A DNA stretch of 23,434 nt from positions 1 to 23,434 of the forward strand of contig QNZT01000137.1 of assembly GCA_003978455.1 (NCBI GenBank). The letters are read 5' to 3'. The DNA comes from Sulfurospirillum sp. (lineage in GTDB: Bacteria; Campylobacterota; Campylobacteria; Campylobacterales; QNZT01). Positions 7,725-15,388 of the stretch are shown one piece after another; within the stretch, counting starts at the first letter, position 1, and each line of letters begins with the position of its first letter. The translations under genes were made by a program, and so were the position numbers. The notes under the pieces are model-generated. The model saw only the letters and a program-made list of their open reading frames with translations, searched no databases and was not told where the DNA came from.

Positions 7725-9114
7725 AACGGCTCCTGAAACTCTCTGAAACAGGAGTTGTCATCAGCTTCTGGCTTTGGCGACGTTCACTATGCACAAGAGG
7801 TCTGCACCGGTCATACCGGATATAGTAGAGTGCCTGCGCAAAAGAGTCCTCCTGCGGATCGGCAAAATCATGAAGATAGTCATCTTCGCTTTCGCACAGA
7901 GGCTGCAAGCCGTCGACATAGTCACCCGAACCGTCTGCATTGGCATTTTTCATCTGTACCGGCAGGATATATTTGTCGCAGTAGGGACCTCCGATCATCG
8001 CATAGGGTTTGCCACAGGTAGGCGTACCGATCTGTATCACTTCCACACCCACCACAGACGCACGCAGCGAATTGATCACCAGTTCGCTTGCAGAGCAGGT
8101 CATCCCTGTCGTGATGATATAGACACGGGGCAGTGAGAGCTGTTCATAGAGATAGTAGCTAAAGTATGTGGCCATATTGTAGTCACTGTATTTCCGGTTA
8201 AAAAGTGTCTGGTTGAAAATCTTCCTGCTACTGTACCATCCGCCGATCAGTGAAGCGAGCTCTCTGGCGATATAGACATACCCGCCTCCGTTATAGCGCA
8301 GATCGAGTACCAGATCATCGACACCCTCATCTTTCAGTTTCGCAAAAGCATTTTTGAGCTCCTGCTCCGAAGAGCCGACAAACGACTGAAAGAGCAGATA
8401 GCCGATTTTCCGGTTATCGAAATCCCTCACCGATGTTTTGATCACCGATTTGACATCGTACTCGGCTTTGGTGACCGATACCTCAGTTTCCGTACCGTCG
8501 TTTCTTTCGATATGAAAACGTGCCGTAACGGGATCGGACGATTCAAAATAGTAGTGAAAGAGATTTGCATCATGATAGATCGTATCTATCGTGCGGTTGT
8601 CCATCGCGACGATCCTGTCACCGCGTCTGAGTCCCGCCTTGTCCGCAGGCGATCCGGGATAGACCAGCAGCAGGGCGAGTGCATCGACACGATAGCCGTT
8701 GCTGTTTGTCTCCACCGCCAACGGCTCAAAAAAGATACCGTACCCGACATTTTTCCCCGCTTCGAAAAAGTCATCGTACGTTTTGAGATCCATGATGAAA
8801 CTGAACCTGTCTTTGGGATTGCGCAGATCCCGCATGAGTGTCTCTTCATCCGGATAGCGCTGATCGTCGCTGTAGTTGACATCTTTGGTCTCGTCCGCCC
8901 AGAGATAGGTGTCGTGCATCAGATCGTAGACAAACTTTTTTCGGTTTTGGAGTGTACATACGGCAGGAGGCTGCACCGCTCCGAAAATCCTCTCTCGTTT
9001 CAGAGGCGCCTGGCGATTGAGATCACCGCTCTCATAGCTCTTTTCCGTATCTGATGAGTGACACCCTGACAAAAGCGATATCACCAACAAGGTATATAAA
9101 TATAAAAATCGCAT
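7711..9114 (-). CDS. S41-family (C-terminal processing) serine protease, lipoprotein
   Basis: The 467-residue product has a signal peptide ending LLSGC (Cys18, lipobox), so it is probably tethered in the periplasm. A PDZ domain lies at about 120-205 (VGYGIFF; PGSPADKAGLRRGDRIVAMD). The S41 catalytic domain follows: LVLDLRYNGGG (268-278), TCSASELVINSL (339-350) with Ser341 as the likely nucleophile, and GTPTCGKPY (363-371) with Lys369 as the likely general base. Ser and Lys form the S41 dyad. Members cleave C-terminal tails of envelope proteins; its substrate is unknown. Several Cys in the catalytic half could form disulfides. ATG at 9112-9114 lies one base downstream of the hisD stop. Confidence 0.92.
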   Translation of the reverse strand: MRFLYLYTLLVISLLSGCHSSDTEKSYESGDLNRQAPLKRERIFGAVQPPAVCTLQNRKKFVYDLMHDTYLWADETKDVNYSDDQRYPDEETLMRDLRNPKDRFSFIMDLKTYDDFFEAGKNVGYGIFFEPLAVETNSNGYRVDALALLLVYPGSPADKAGLRRGDRIVAMDNRTIDTIYHDANLFHYYFESSDPVTARFHIERNDGTETEVSVTKAEYDVKSVIKTSVRDFDNRKIGYLLFQSFVGSSEQELKNAFAKLKDEGVDDLVLDLRYNGGGYVYIARELASLIGGWYSSRKIFNQTLFNRKYSDYNMATYFSYYLYEQLSLPRVYIITTGMTCSASELVINSLRASVVGVEVIQIGTPTCGKPYAMIGGPYCDKYILPVQMKNANADGSGDYVDGLQPLCESEDDYLHDFADPQEDSFAQALYYIRYDRCRPLVHSERRQSQKLMTTPVSESFRSRYGLY

Positions 9115-9115
9115 C

Positions 9116-10408
9116 TCAATCCTTCAGTCGTATCTCTACCGATTTGCGGTGGGCATCGAGTCCTTCGGTCTGCGCAAGCAGGGCACACGCTTCTCCGAGT
9201 GCATCGATACCCGCTTTGCTCATCGCGATGATCGAAGACTTTTTCAGAAAGTTTTCGACATTGAGCGGGGAGTAGAACTTCGCCGTTCCCCCGGTCGGCA
9301 GCGTATGATTCGGACCTGCGATATAGTCACCGATCGGTTCGGGCGTATAAGACCCCATAAAGATCGCCCCGGCATGTTTGATTTTGGGCAGCAGTTCAAA
9401 CGGATTTGCCACCATCAGTTCCAGATGTTCTGGAGCGATCCGGTTCATGAAGTGTGTCGCTTCATCGAGATCTTTCACGACGATCACCGCACCCCTTTTG
9501 TCGATCGACTCTCTGGCGATCTTTTCGCGATCGAGCGTTTTCAGCGCTTTTTCGATCTCCTCCACCGTCGCATCGGCAACCGCCTCTGAAGTCGTGATCA
9601 GCAGAGAGCTTGCCATCTCATCATGCTCCGCCTGGCTCAGAAGATCGATCGCCAGATAGCGCGGGTCGGCACTCTCATCGGCGATGATTCCGATCTCGCT
9701 CGGACCTGCGATCATATCGATATTGACCTCCCCGAAGACCAGTTTTTTCGCCGTTGCGACAAAGATGTTGCCGGGACCTGTGATTACATCGGTTTTGGGA
9801 ATCGTTTCGGTACCGTACGCCATCGCGCCGATCGCACTCGCACCGCCCACTTTAAAAGCTTTGGTGATGTTGCACAGATGCATCGCCCCCAGCAGGAGGC
9901 TGTTGACTTCATCTCCGGGCGTCGGTGTACATACCACGATCTCCTCCACACCCGCGACGATGGCGGGAATCGCATTCATCAGCAAAGAGCTCGGATATGC
10001 CGCTTTCCCGCCGGGAATATACAACCCCGCCCGATCGACAGGGGTCACTTTCTGCCCCAGTACCGAACCGTTTTGTTCAAAATCGAGCCACGATTTTGGC
10101 ATCTGCTTCTGATGGTAGCTGTAGATACGCTCATATGCCAGATGGAGCGCCTCTTTCAAGTTGCCATCCAGCGCATCGTACGCGCTTTTCATCTCCGCCG
10201 GATCGATCTGCAGCGCACTGTCGTCTGCCGCTTTCCATCCGTCAAATCTGGCGATATGGCGCTTCAGTGCGCTGTTGCCCTCATGCCGAATCTCATCAAG
10301 TATCGATTTGACGGTGGCACTCACCGCATCGATATCCATCGCACCGCGCTTCAGAAGTTCGGCAAACTGCGCCTCAAAATTTTTATCTCTGCTGTTCAGT
10401 CTCTTCAT
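9116..10408 (-). CDS. hisD: Histidinol dehydrogenase HisD
   Basis: This enzyme catalyses the last two steps of histidine synthesis, oxidising L-histidinol to L-histidine with two NAD+. All expected zinc ligands are seen: Q259 and H262 (SQAEHDE), D361 (GDYIAGPNH) and H420 (GLDAHRKS). The catalytic pair E327-H328 is in APEHLEL. NAD and substrate motifs PGGKAAYPSS and GPGNIFVATAKK are present. The 430-residue length is normal. ATG at 10406-10408 overlaps the upstream PLP enzyme in an ATGA junction. Other his genes are not in the window, so histidine genes are dispersed, as in many Campylobacterota. Confidence 0.98.
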   Translation of the reverse strand: MKRLNSRDKNFEAQFAELLKRGAMDIDAVSATVKSILDEIRHEGNSALKRHIARFDGWKAADDSALQIDPAEMKSAYDALDGNLKEALHLAYERIYSYHQKQMPKSWLDFEQNGSVLGQKVTPVDRAGLYIPGGKAAYPSSLLMNAIPAIVAGVEEIVVCTPTPGDEVNSLLLGAMHLCNITKAFKVGGASAIGAMAYGTETIPKTDVITGPGNIFVATAKKLVFGEVNIDMIAGPSEIGIIADESADPRYLAIDLLSQAEHDEMASSLLITTSEAVADATVEEIEKALKTLDREKIARESIDKRGAVIVVKDLDEATHFMNRIAPEHLELMVANPFELLPKIKHAGAIFMGSYTPEPIGDYIAGPNHTLPTGGTAKFYSPLNVENFLKKSSIIAMSKAGIDALGEACALLAQTEGLDAHRKSVEIRLKD

Positions 10409-11256
10409 GATTGTTGAAATTTCCTCTCGTAACGTTTCAGCATACTCTCATTCCCTATCAATCCGCCCTGATGGATATAACAGATCTCATTGCCGATTTT
10501 CTCCAGATGTTCCAGAAGCACCAGCCACCCCGGCGGATCATAGAGGAGATCGAAAGTAACGCCTGTTTTCTCTTTTAATTCTATCCAAATTTTAAAAAAT
10601 TCACGGTAAAGTTTCCCGAAATGGTACTTTTTCGGGGGCACCAGAATCGTCGGATGCACGCTTTCATCCTCTTCGAGTGACAGAAACTGCGCTTTGAGAT
10701 ACGCCGCATCCCCGACACAGGGAGTTGTCAAAACAGGAAACGGCAGGTGTTTTTGCAGATAGAGTGCTGTCGTTCCGGTACCCGAAGGAAGAAACACAGA
10801 GAGATCACGCCCTCCGAAATCCCGCGCCAACTCCTCTGCCAGCATTTTGATACCATACTCCGCCTCTGCCTGCCTGCCGCCCTCTTCGATCCAAAGGGTA
10901 TCTTCGGACAGATCCCGCGGAGCTTTCTCTTCATGAAGCTGCATACCGTTTTGCAGTGCATAAAGATAGTTTCCGTGCGGATCTGCCTTCAGATACGATG
11001 CGACATGATCGACATAGTAGTGAAAATCCCAGCCACGCATCTTTGCCAGTACCGAAAGGGAGTACATGGCATTGGACTGCGGGGAACCATAAGAGCACAC
11101 CTGTCGGATATGGGGCATTTCATGATCGAGGAACCACATAAACTTGCGCGCTTTGTTTCCGGAAAAGGAGTCCGAGATCAGATCGTCACGCTTGAGGTAA
11201 AAATCGACTCCCCGAAACCGGATCTGCTGCAAGGGAGAGGGAAGTTGCAGGTTCAC
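10405..11256 (-). CDS. PLP-dependent ACC deaminase/D-cysteine desulfhydrase family protein
   Basis: This is a fold-type II PLP enzyme of the tryptophan synthase beta family. The cofactor lysine is K35 in DSFSGNKARKF, a substrate-loop equivalent is GSPQSNAMYS (58-66), and the phosphate-binding loop is PSGTGTTALYL (157-167). These fit 1-aminocyclopropane-1-carboxylate deaminase/D-cysteine desulfhydrase homologues, which remove amino groups from small amino acids to give a 2-oxo acid and ammonia (plus H2S from D-cysteine). At 283 residues it is some 50 shorter than typical characterised members, so the exact substrate cannot be assigned. GTG at 11254-11256 overlaps the NUDIX stop in a GTGA junction. 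Confidence 0.87.
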   Translation of the reverse strand: MNLQLPSPLQQIRFRGVDFYLKRDDLISDSFSGNKARKFMWFLDHEMPHIRQVCSYGSPQSNAMYSLSVLAKMRGWDFHYYVDHVASYLKADPHGNYLYALQNGMQLHEEKAPRDLSEDTLWIEEGGRQAEAEYGIKMLAEELARDFGGRDLSVFLPSGTGTTALYLQKHLPFPVLTTPCVGDAAYLKAQFLSLEEDESVHPTILVPPKKYHFGKLYREFFKIWIELKEKTGVTFDLLYDPPGWLVLLEHLEKIGNEICYIHQGGLIGNESMLKRYERKFQQS

Positions 11257-11810
11257 TTATCGTAATGGTCAAAAAACCACATAAAGGCAAACATCAGACC
11301 GGGTGTTTTGGCTTTGGTCTCGTCAAACATGAACGCTCTGGCTTCATGAAGAGGGAGGTTGACCACTTCGATCATCTCGTCGTCGATTCCCCCGCCGCTG
11401 TTTTTGCGCATCGTATCATCGACTGTTGCGAAAAAGAGTGTCTGTTCGCCGCCGGCAAACCCGACTGCGGTGAAAAAGGAGGTGATCCGCACCAGTTGCT
11501 TCGCATCGACCGCATAACCGCACTCTTCGAGAATCTCCTCTGCGGCAATTTGCGCGATCGATTTTTTATCGATCAAGCCGGCACACAGTTCGTAGGTATA
11601 GCCTTCATGGTTTTTCAGATAGACCGCCGGACGAAACTGCTTGACCAGCACAAACGCATTCTCCTCTTCATGATAGAGCAGTATCGCGACACTATCATGC
11701 GTCTTGACCACTTCCCAGCTCTTCTGTTTACCGTCCTGCGTAAAAAAAACGCGCTGCGGTTTGATGAATTGCGGATTGTCACACGGGGTGATCTTCTCTA
11801 TCTTTATCAT
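11253..11810 (-). CDS. NUDIX hydrolase (ADP-ribose/UDP-sugar pyrophosphatase type)
   Basis: The 185-residue protein has the fold signatures of the AdpP/YffH branch, which hydrolyses nucleoside diphosphate sugars such as ADP-ribose or UDP-glucose: VLVKQFRPAVYL, then YELCAGLID, then the helix AAEEILEECGY, and a late GGGIDDEMIEVV. The NUDIX box is irregular. After G78 it reads LIDKKS where a Glu is usual, apparently one residue short, and the usual Arg before the E-x-x-E-E set is Glu91. The metal-binding E92, E95 and E96 are kept, so activity is plausible. ATG at 11808-11810 lies seven bases after the mgtE stop. Confidence 0.9.
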   Translation of the reverse strand: MIKIEKITPCDNPQFIKPQRVFFTQDGKQKSWEVVKTHDSVAILLYHEEENAFVLVKQFRPAVYLKNHEGYTYELCAGLIDKKSIAQIAAEEILEECGYAVDAKQLVRITSFFTAVGFAGGEQTLFFATVDDTMRKNSGGGIDDEMIEVVNLPLHEARAFMFDETKAKTPGLMFAFMWFFDHYDK

Positions 11811-11817
11811 ACGCCAC

Positions 11818-13188
11818 TCACTTGATCAAAAATATGGACGCGAGTCCCAGAAAACTGAAAAAACCGACCACATCGGTCACTGTCGTCAAAATCACACTCG
11901 AACCGACCGCAGGATCGATATTGAGCCTTTTCAGAACCAGCGGTATCACCGCACCGAAAAATCCCGCCATCAAAAGGTTGATCACCATCGATGCGGCGAT
12001 TACAAATCCGAGTTTTACTTCATGAAACCAGATCCAGGAGACAACACCCAGCACCAGCGCAAACAAAAAGCCGTTCGCCAGTGAAAGCAGTACCTCTTTT
12101 TTGATCGTCTCTTTCGCATTTTTGAGTTCGATATCGCCGAGTGCCAGCTGGCGTACCGTAACGGTCAGGGTCTGTGTCCCCGCATTGCCGCCCATCGACG
12201 CGACAATCGGCATCAATACCGCAAGCGCCACATACGACTGAATCGTCGCATCAAACATCTGGATGACAAAAGAGGCGAGAATCGCCGTAAAGAGGTTGAT
12301 CAAAAGCCAGATAGCCCTCTTTTTTCCCGCTTCGAAAACATCCTCTTCCTCTTCCGCTTCGTCATCGACACCGGCGAGGTTGTAGATCTGTTCTGTCGCA
12401 CTCTCCTGCAACACATCGTAGATATCGTCAGAAGTGATACGCCCCACCAGTTCGTTTTGGGAGTTGACAACCGGAACAACGGTCAAATCGTGTTCTCTGA
12501 AGAGTTTGGCGACATCATGAATATTGTCCGTATCATGCACGAAATGGGGTTTAAAATCCTCTTCTCTTCCTTTCAAAATCTCTTTGTAGGTTTTGTTGAA
12601 ATCAAATGTCAGGATATCTTCCAGAGGAATCGCAAACATCAACTTACCGAACGTACCGACAATATAGACTTGATGGACATTTTCCAGCTCCCCTTCGGCT
12701 TTGAGCTTTTTGAGCCGATCGATCGATGACTGCACGGTTTCATCGATATGCGCACTGAACAACTCTGTCTGCATATAGGAGCCCGCCTGGTCCTCATCGT
12801 AACTCTTCAGTTTGCGGATCTCTTCACGATCCTCTTCGTCCATCGAGGAGAGAATCTCACGCGCTTTGTCGCGGTCGATCTCTTCGATATCCTGAATCAG
12901 GTCGGTCGCATCATCACTCTCGAGCTCTTCGATCACTTCGGCGAGCTCTTCGGTCTCCATCTCTTCGACCACATCACGCAGATACTTCTCCGGAAGTTCC
13001 AAAACGATATCACCGAGATACTCGTTGGGGATCTTTTCGAGATACTTATGGAAACTCTCTTCATCTTCTCTGCCGATATAGCGCATCGCTTTCGCGATCT
13101 CGGAGATAGGAATATCAGAGTGTTCCGGATCTTTCAGGTAGGATTCAATCAGCCCTTTGTAGTGTTCAATCTGTTCGCTCTTTCCCAT
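11818..13188 (-). CDS. mgtE: Magnesium transporter MgtE
   Basis: This is a homodimeric, Mg2+-gated magnesium channel of the inner membrane. The order is an acidic N domain of helical repeats (EYLGDIVLELPEKY onwards), two CBS domains (to about 265, including VVPVVNSQNELVGRITSDD), a plug helix region rich in Glu/Asp, then five transmembrane helices. The signature PIVASMGGNAGTQTLTVTVR and the final PAVGSSVILTTVTDVVGF, which carries the pore Asp, are intact. I chose ATG at 13186-13188 (MGKSEQIEHYKG), with AGGAG eight bases upstream, over an in-frame ATG at 13213-13215 that has no ribosome site. This gives 456 residues and a 23-base overlap with the M23 gene. Confidence 0.96.
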   Translation of the reverse strand: MGKSEQIEHYKGLIESYLKDPEHSDIPISEIAKAMRYIGREDEESFHKYLEKIPNEYLGDIVLELPEKYLRDVVEEMETEELAEVIEELESDDATDLIQDIEEIDRDKAREILSSMDEEDREEIRKLKSYDEDQAGSYMQTELFSAHIDETVQSSIDRLKKLKAEGELENVHQVYIVGTFGKLMFAIPLEDILTFDFNKTYKEILKGREEDFKPHFVHDTDNIHDVAKLFREHDLTVVPVVNSQNELVGRITSDDIYDVLQESATEQIYNLAGVDDEAEEEEDVFEAGKKRAIWLLINLFTAILASFVIQMFDATIQSYVALAVLMPIVASMGGNAGTQTLTVTVRQLALGDIELKNAKETIKKEVLLSLANGFLFALVLGVVSWIWFHEVKLGFVIAASMVINLLMAGFFGAVIPLVLKRLNIDPAVGSSVILTTVTDVVGFFSFLGLASIFLIK

Positions 13189-14347
13189 TGCCCTTCTCCT
13201 CTTTGCCCTTTTCATAAGCCGCCAGTGCAGCTACTATCTTCTGTTTACTGAGTGTAACAAAATTCATAAACTTTTTACGTTTTTCACCATGAAGCATTTT
13301 GGTGATGACAATTTTATGCGCGGGATCGATCCAGCGGTTGTTCAGACTCAAACCGAAATGCAGATGCGGTCCGGTACTCATACCGCTGTTCCCCAGAAAA
13401 CCGATAATCGTTCCTTTCTTCACATATGTACCGCGAACATCGTTGTTAAAACGGCTCAGATGCCCGTACAGGGTCTTGAAGCCTCCCTCATGCTGTATGA
13501 TAACCGTATTGCCGTAACCGCCCTTTCTGCCCATAAAAATCACTTTACCGTCATTTGCGGCAAGTACCGGCGTTCCGATTTTACCGGCATAGTCTATACC
13601 GTGGTGTGCACGAAACTTATGCAAAATCGGATGCCAGCGCTTGAGGGTAAACTTCGATGAGATACGCCGGTAGTTACACGGCACGATAAAAGAGGAGCCG
13701 TTGTGTGTGCGCCCCTGCTCATCATAATAGTTCCCGTCATCAGCCAAAAACTCATAATAGGATTTTTTGCGGGTACCGATCATCGCGGCATAGACTTTCT
13801 GGGTACCGTAAAATTTTCCCATACGCACTTTTTCTCTGTACAAAGCGACTACTTTGTCTCCTTTTTTCAATCGCCTGAACTCCACCTGTTTTTTAAAAAG
13901 CTGTTCAAGAGCCACCGCCAGAGGGAAATTACCCGTTTTATTGAGAATATCTTTGGAAAAGATCGATTCGATATCCATCACCAGTACTTTGTCCCGGGTC
14001 TGGTAGCGCACAGGATCGATCGAGAGCGTATAGTTTCCCTCTCCCTCTTCATAGATATGCAGCTGCAACTCTTCGTTGAGCGGTATGAGCACCTGCCTGA
14101 TACTCTTGTCCCGGTTACGCAATATCTGATACACCGTCAGACTACGAATATCCGCCGAGAGTTTCTCTTCACTATCGTCGAGGTTGTAGTAGAGCGAAAG
14201 CGGGAGGTTGTTCTCTTCGAGAAAACCGAGCAGTGTCTCACCCTTTTTCCAGACTTTGTCTTCCACAACATTATTATAAAGTTGATACGCGCCTGCCTCT
14301 ATCGCCCAAAGGATGATAAAAAGAGACAAAAAAACTATTTTATTCAA
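13166..14347 (-). CDS. M23 family peptidoglycan metallopeptidase (Csd3/HdpA-like)
   Basis: The 393-residue exported protein has a signal peptide (about 1-20, ending EAGAYQ), an N-terminal region of about 200 residues resembling the OapA-like and inhibitory domains of Helicobacter Csd3, and a LytM domain with H248 and D252 (HHGIDYAG), YGHL (H296) and GPHLHFG (H328, H330), the zinc and catalytic residues. M23 enzymes of this type trim peptidoglycan cross-links or D-Ala tails and set cell shape in Helicobacter. Size, domain order and the nearby pgbA-like and glcD genes support equivalence to HP0506. The only usable start is TTG at 14345-14347, since an in-frame stop lies a short way upstream, with AGGA about ten bases before it. 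It is first in an eight-gene chain reaching 5929. Confidence 0.9.
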   Translation of the reverse strand: MNKIVFLSLFIILWAIEAGAYQLYNNVVEDKVWKKGETLLGFLEENNLPLSLYYNLDDSEEKLSADIRSLTVYQILRNRDKSIRQVLIPLNEELQLHIYEEGEGNYTLSIDPVRYQTRDKVLVMDIESIFSKDILNKTGNFPLAVALEQLFKKQVEFRRLKKGDKVVALYREKVRMGKFYGTQKVYAAMIGTRKKSYYEFLADDGNYYDEQGRTHNGSSFIVPCNYRRISSKFTLKRWHPILHKFRAHHGIDYAGKIGTPVLAANDGKVIFMGRKGGYGNTVIIQHEGGFKTLYGHLSRFNNDVRGTYVKKGTIIGFLGNSGMSTGPHLHFGLSLNNRWIDPAHKIVITKMLHGEKRKKFMNFVTLSKQKIVAALAAYEKGKEEKGNGKERTD

Positions 14348-14379
14348 TGTATTATATTCCTGATCGGTATGGTGTCTAT

Positions 14380-14394
14380 TTTATATGATATAAA
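14380..14394. repeat. 15-base palindrome in the leader of the M23 gene
   Basis: The sequence TTTATATGATATAAA is a perfect 7-base inverted repeat around a central G. It lies 33 bases from the TTG start of the M23 gene, downstream of the proposed leftward -10. It could be an operator or simply an AT-rich -10-like region (the minus strand reads CATATAAAATAG). A similar run, TTATATCATAA, lies at about 18198-18208 upstream of the PilJ-type operon. Confidence 0.35.
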
Positions 14395-14399
14395 GTATT

Positions 14400-14467
14400 G
14401 AACCCTCTGCACAATTTACTTCATGCAAACAGCTTGGCGTATACGCAGTAAAATATGCAGAGGGTTC
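14400..14467 (-). promoter_or_regulatory. Two-helix 68-base hairpin at the 5' end of the M23 gene leader
   Basis: GAACCCTCTGCA (14400-14411) and TGCAGAGGGTTC (14456-14467) are exact 12-base inverted repeats. Inside them, after a 3x3 internal loop, TTTACT (14415-14420) pairs with AGTAAA (14447-14452), and the apical part contains the palindrome GCGTATACGC (14437-14446). A TATAAT on the minus strand at 14473-14478 would place the RNA start at about 14466, so the transcript would begin with this hairpin. No U-run follows, so it is not an ordinary terminator. Options are a 5'-end stabiliser, a regulatory leader, or a small RNA. The pairing is seen directly; the role is inferred. Confidence 0.55.
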
Positions 14468-14472
14468 TATCG

Positions 14473-14478
14473 ATTATA
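14473..14478 (-). promoter_or_regulatory. Putative -10 element of the leftward M23-gene promoter
   Basis: The minus strand reads TATAAT in ATATAGTATAATCGATAG. The predicted start point is about 119 bases before the M23 TTG codon and coincides with the foot of the 68-base hairpin. The upstream stretch is AT-rich with a TTTTTCAACAAAAT run and no clear -35 box. It probably drives the eight-gene chain to 5929. Confidence 0.5.
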
Positions 14479-14579
14479 CTATATTTTGTTGAAAAAGGGT
14501 GCATTTCTTACAAAACAGCAGGGAAAATTAACCTTCCGGATAATTTTTTATTTCTAACTATCCTTTAACCTACATTTTG

Positions 14580-14585
14580 TATAAT
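14580..14585 (+). promoter_or_regulatory. Putative -10 element upstream of the PgbA-N-type gene
   Basis: TATAAT follows CATTTTG, with TTTAAC further upstream. The predicted start near 14592 gives a leader of about 65 bases before the ATG at 14657. It is the best -10 match on the plus strand in the divergent intergenic region 14348-14656. Confidence 0.55.
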
Positions 14586-14592
14586 CAAAAAT

Positions 14593-14643
14593 CTCCAGCA
14601 GGAGTGGCGGATAAGTCCGACTGACCCCTGTAATTCTTAAGAA
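14593..14643 (+). promoter_or_regulatory. Structured 5' leader of the PgbA-N-type gene
   Basis: Several pairings can be drawn. CTCC/GGAG at 14593-14604 is one. A competing longer hairpin is CAGG-A-GT (14599-14605) with AC-C-CCTG (14624-14630), enclosing CGGA-TAAG-TCCG (14608-14619). The palindrome TTCTTAAGAA lies at 14634-14643, just before the AAAGG ribosome site. The first two helices share bases and are mutually exclusive, as in switches. I do not match it to a known riboswitch. Confidence 0.3.
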
Positions 14644-14656
14644 AAAAAGGTTATTC

Positions 14657-15388
14657 ATGAAAAGATTTTTAACCGGATTGTTACTTTTTACGGTTTCGCT
14701 GCTTCAGGCAGATTTTAACCCTGAACTCTCCACTATACAACTTCCCGACACAGACGGCAAAACAGCACTGGTGCAAGATGGTGGTTTCCCCGTCGGCACA
14801 ACAGGAATCGTTTTGCACGCTTTTGATGACAAACACAAAACGATCGTAGCCGAAGCGGTCGTAGTCGGGAAAAAAGATGGCAAGCTCGAAGTACGATTCA
14901 GAAAATTTCGCAGGTTGCATCAGGCAGCACTTCCGGAGTACAAAATCGTCCCCCAAAAAGGCGATATGCTGGTACTCAACTATCTCTATAACCGCGTACT
15001 GCCCGTTACACCGGATGAAGCACACTATAGGTCGTTTCGACAAACATACGGCGCTGCTTTGGATATCATCCACCCCGATCTCTTCGCATCACAACTCTAT
15101 CTCGATCATGAACCCAGACCAGGCAAAAAGGATTTCCGCAAAATCTGTTACACGCAAGACACGAGTCTGCTCTATTTTGCAATCGAAAACAGCGGATACT
15201 TTGTGGACTGCAACACATTCGCTATTTTAGACAAAGAGCCGCTAGCAACACCGGCAGATACACGAAATGCGCAAAAACCCTTCTACAACCGTATGCCGCA
15301 AATCAAAAACCGTCTCGGCGGCATTATCGGCGGTGAAGGTATCAGAGATTACAACAGATACTATAAACAACTATTAGGAATCAAATAA
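14657..15388 (+). CDS. PgbA N-terminal-domain-like secreted protein
   Basis: The 243-residue product has a signal peptide (MKRFLTGLLLFTVSLLQA, cleavage before DFNPEL), so it is periplasmic or surface-located. The mature part (VGTTGIVLHAFDDKH, then PQKGDMLVLNYLYNRVLPVTP) resembles the N-terminal domain of the Helicobacter plasminogen-binding proteins PgbA/PgbB. The position next to glcD, with the M23 gene divergent, mirrors HP0506-HP0509. PgbA has a long Lys-rich C-terminal tail that binds plasminogen; this protein ends soon after the conserved domain (YYKQLLGIK), so host plasminogen binding is unlikely. The domain's own function is unknown. An AAAGG site is six bases before the ATG. The stop overlaps the glcD start in TAATG. 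Confidence 0.8.
   Translation: MKRFLTGLLLFTVSLLQADFNPELSTIQLPDTDGKTALVQDGGFPVGTTGIVLHAFDDKHKTIVAEAVVVGKKDGKLEVRFRKFRRLHQAALPEYKIVPQKGDMLVLNYLYNRVLPVTPDEAHYRSFRQTYGAALDIIHPDLFASQLYLDHEPRPGKKDFRKICYTQDTSLLYFAIENSGYFVDCNTFAILDKEPLATPADTRNAQKPFYNRMPQIKNRLGGIIGGEGIRDYNRYYKQLLGIK

Noticed and set aside
9623..10417. 264-codon plus-strand open frame
   Set aside because: Antisense to hisD with no domain; long shadow frames are expected opposite GC-richer genes.
13188..13215. Longer MgtE start at 13215
   Set aside because: No ribosome site precedes it, and the extra residues KRAKRRRA come from the AGGAG-bearing tail region of the M23 gene; the ATG at 13188 has a strong site.
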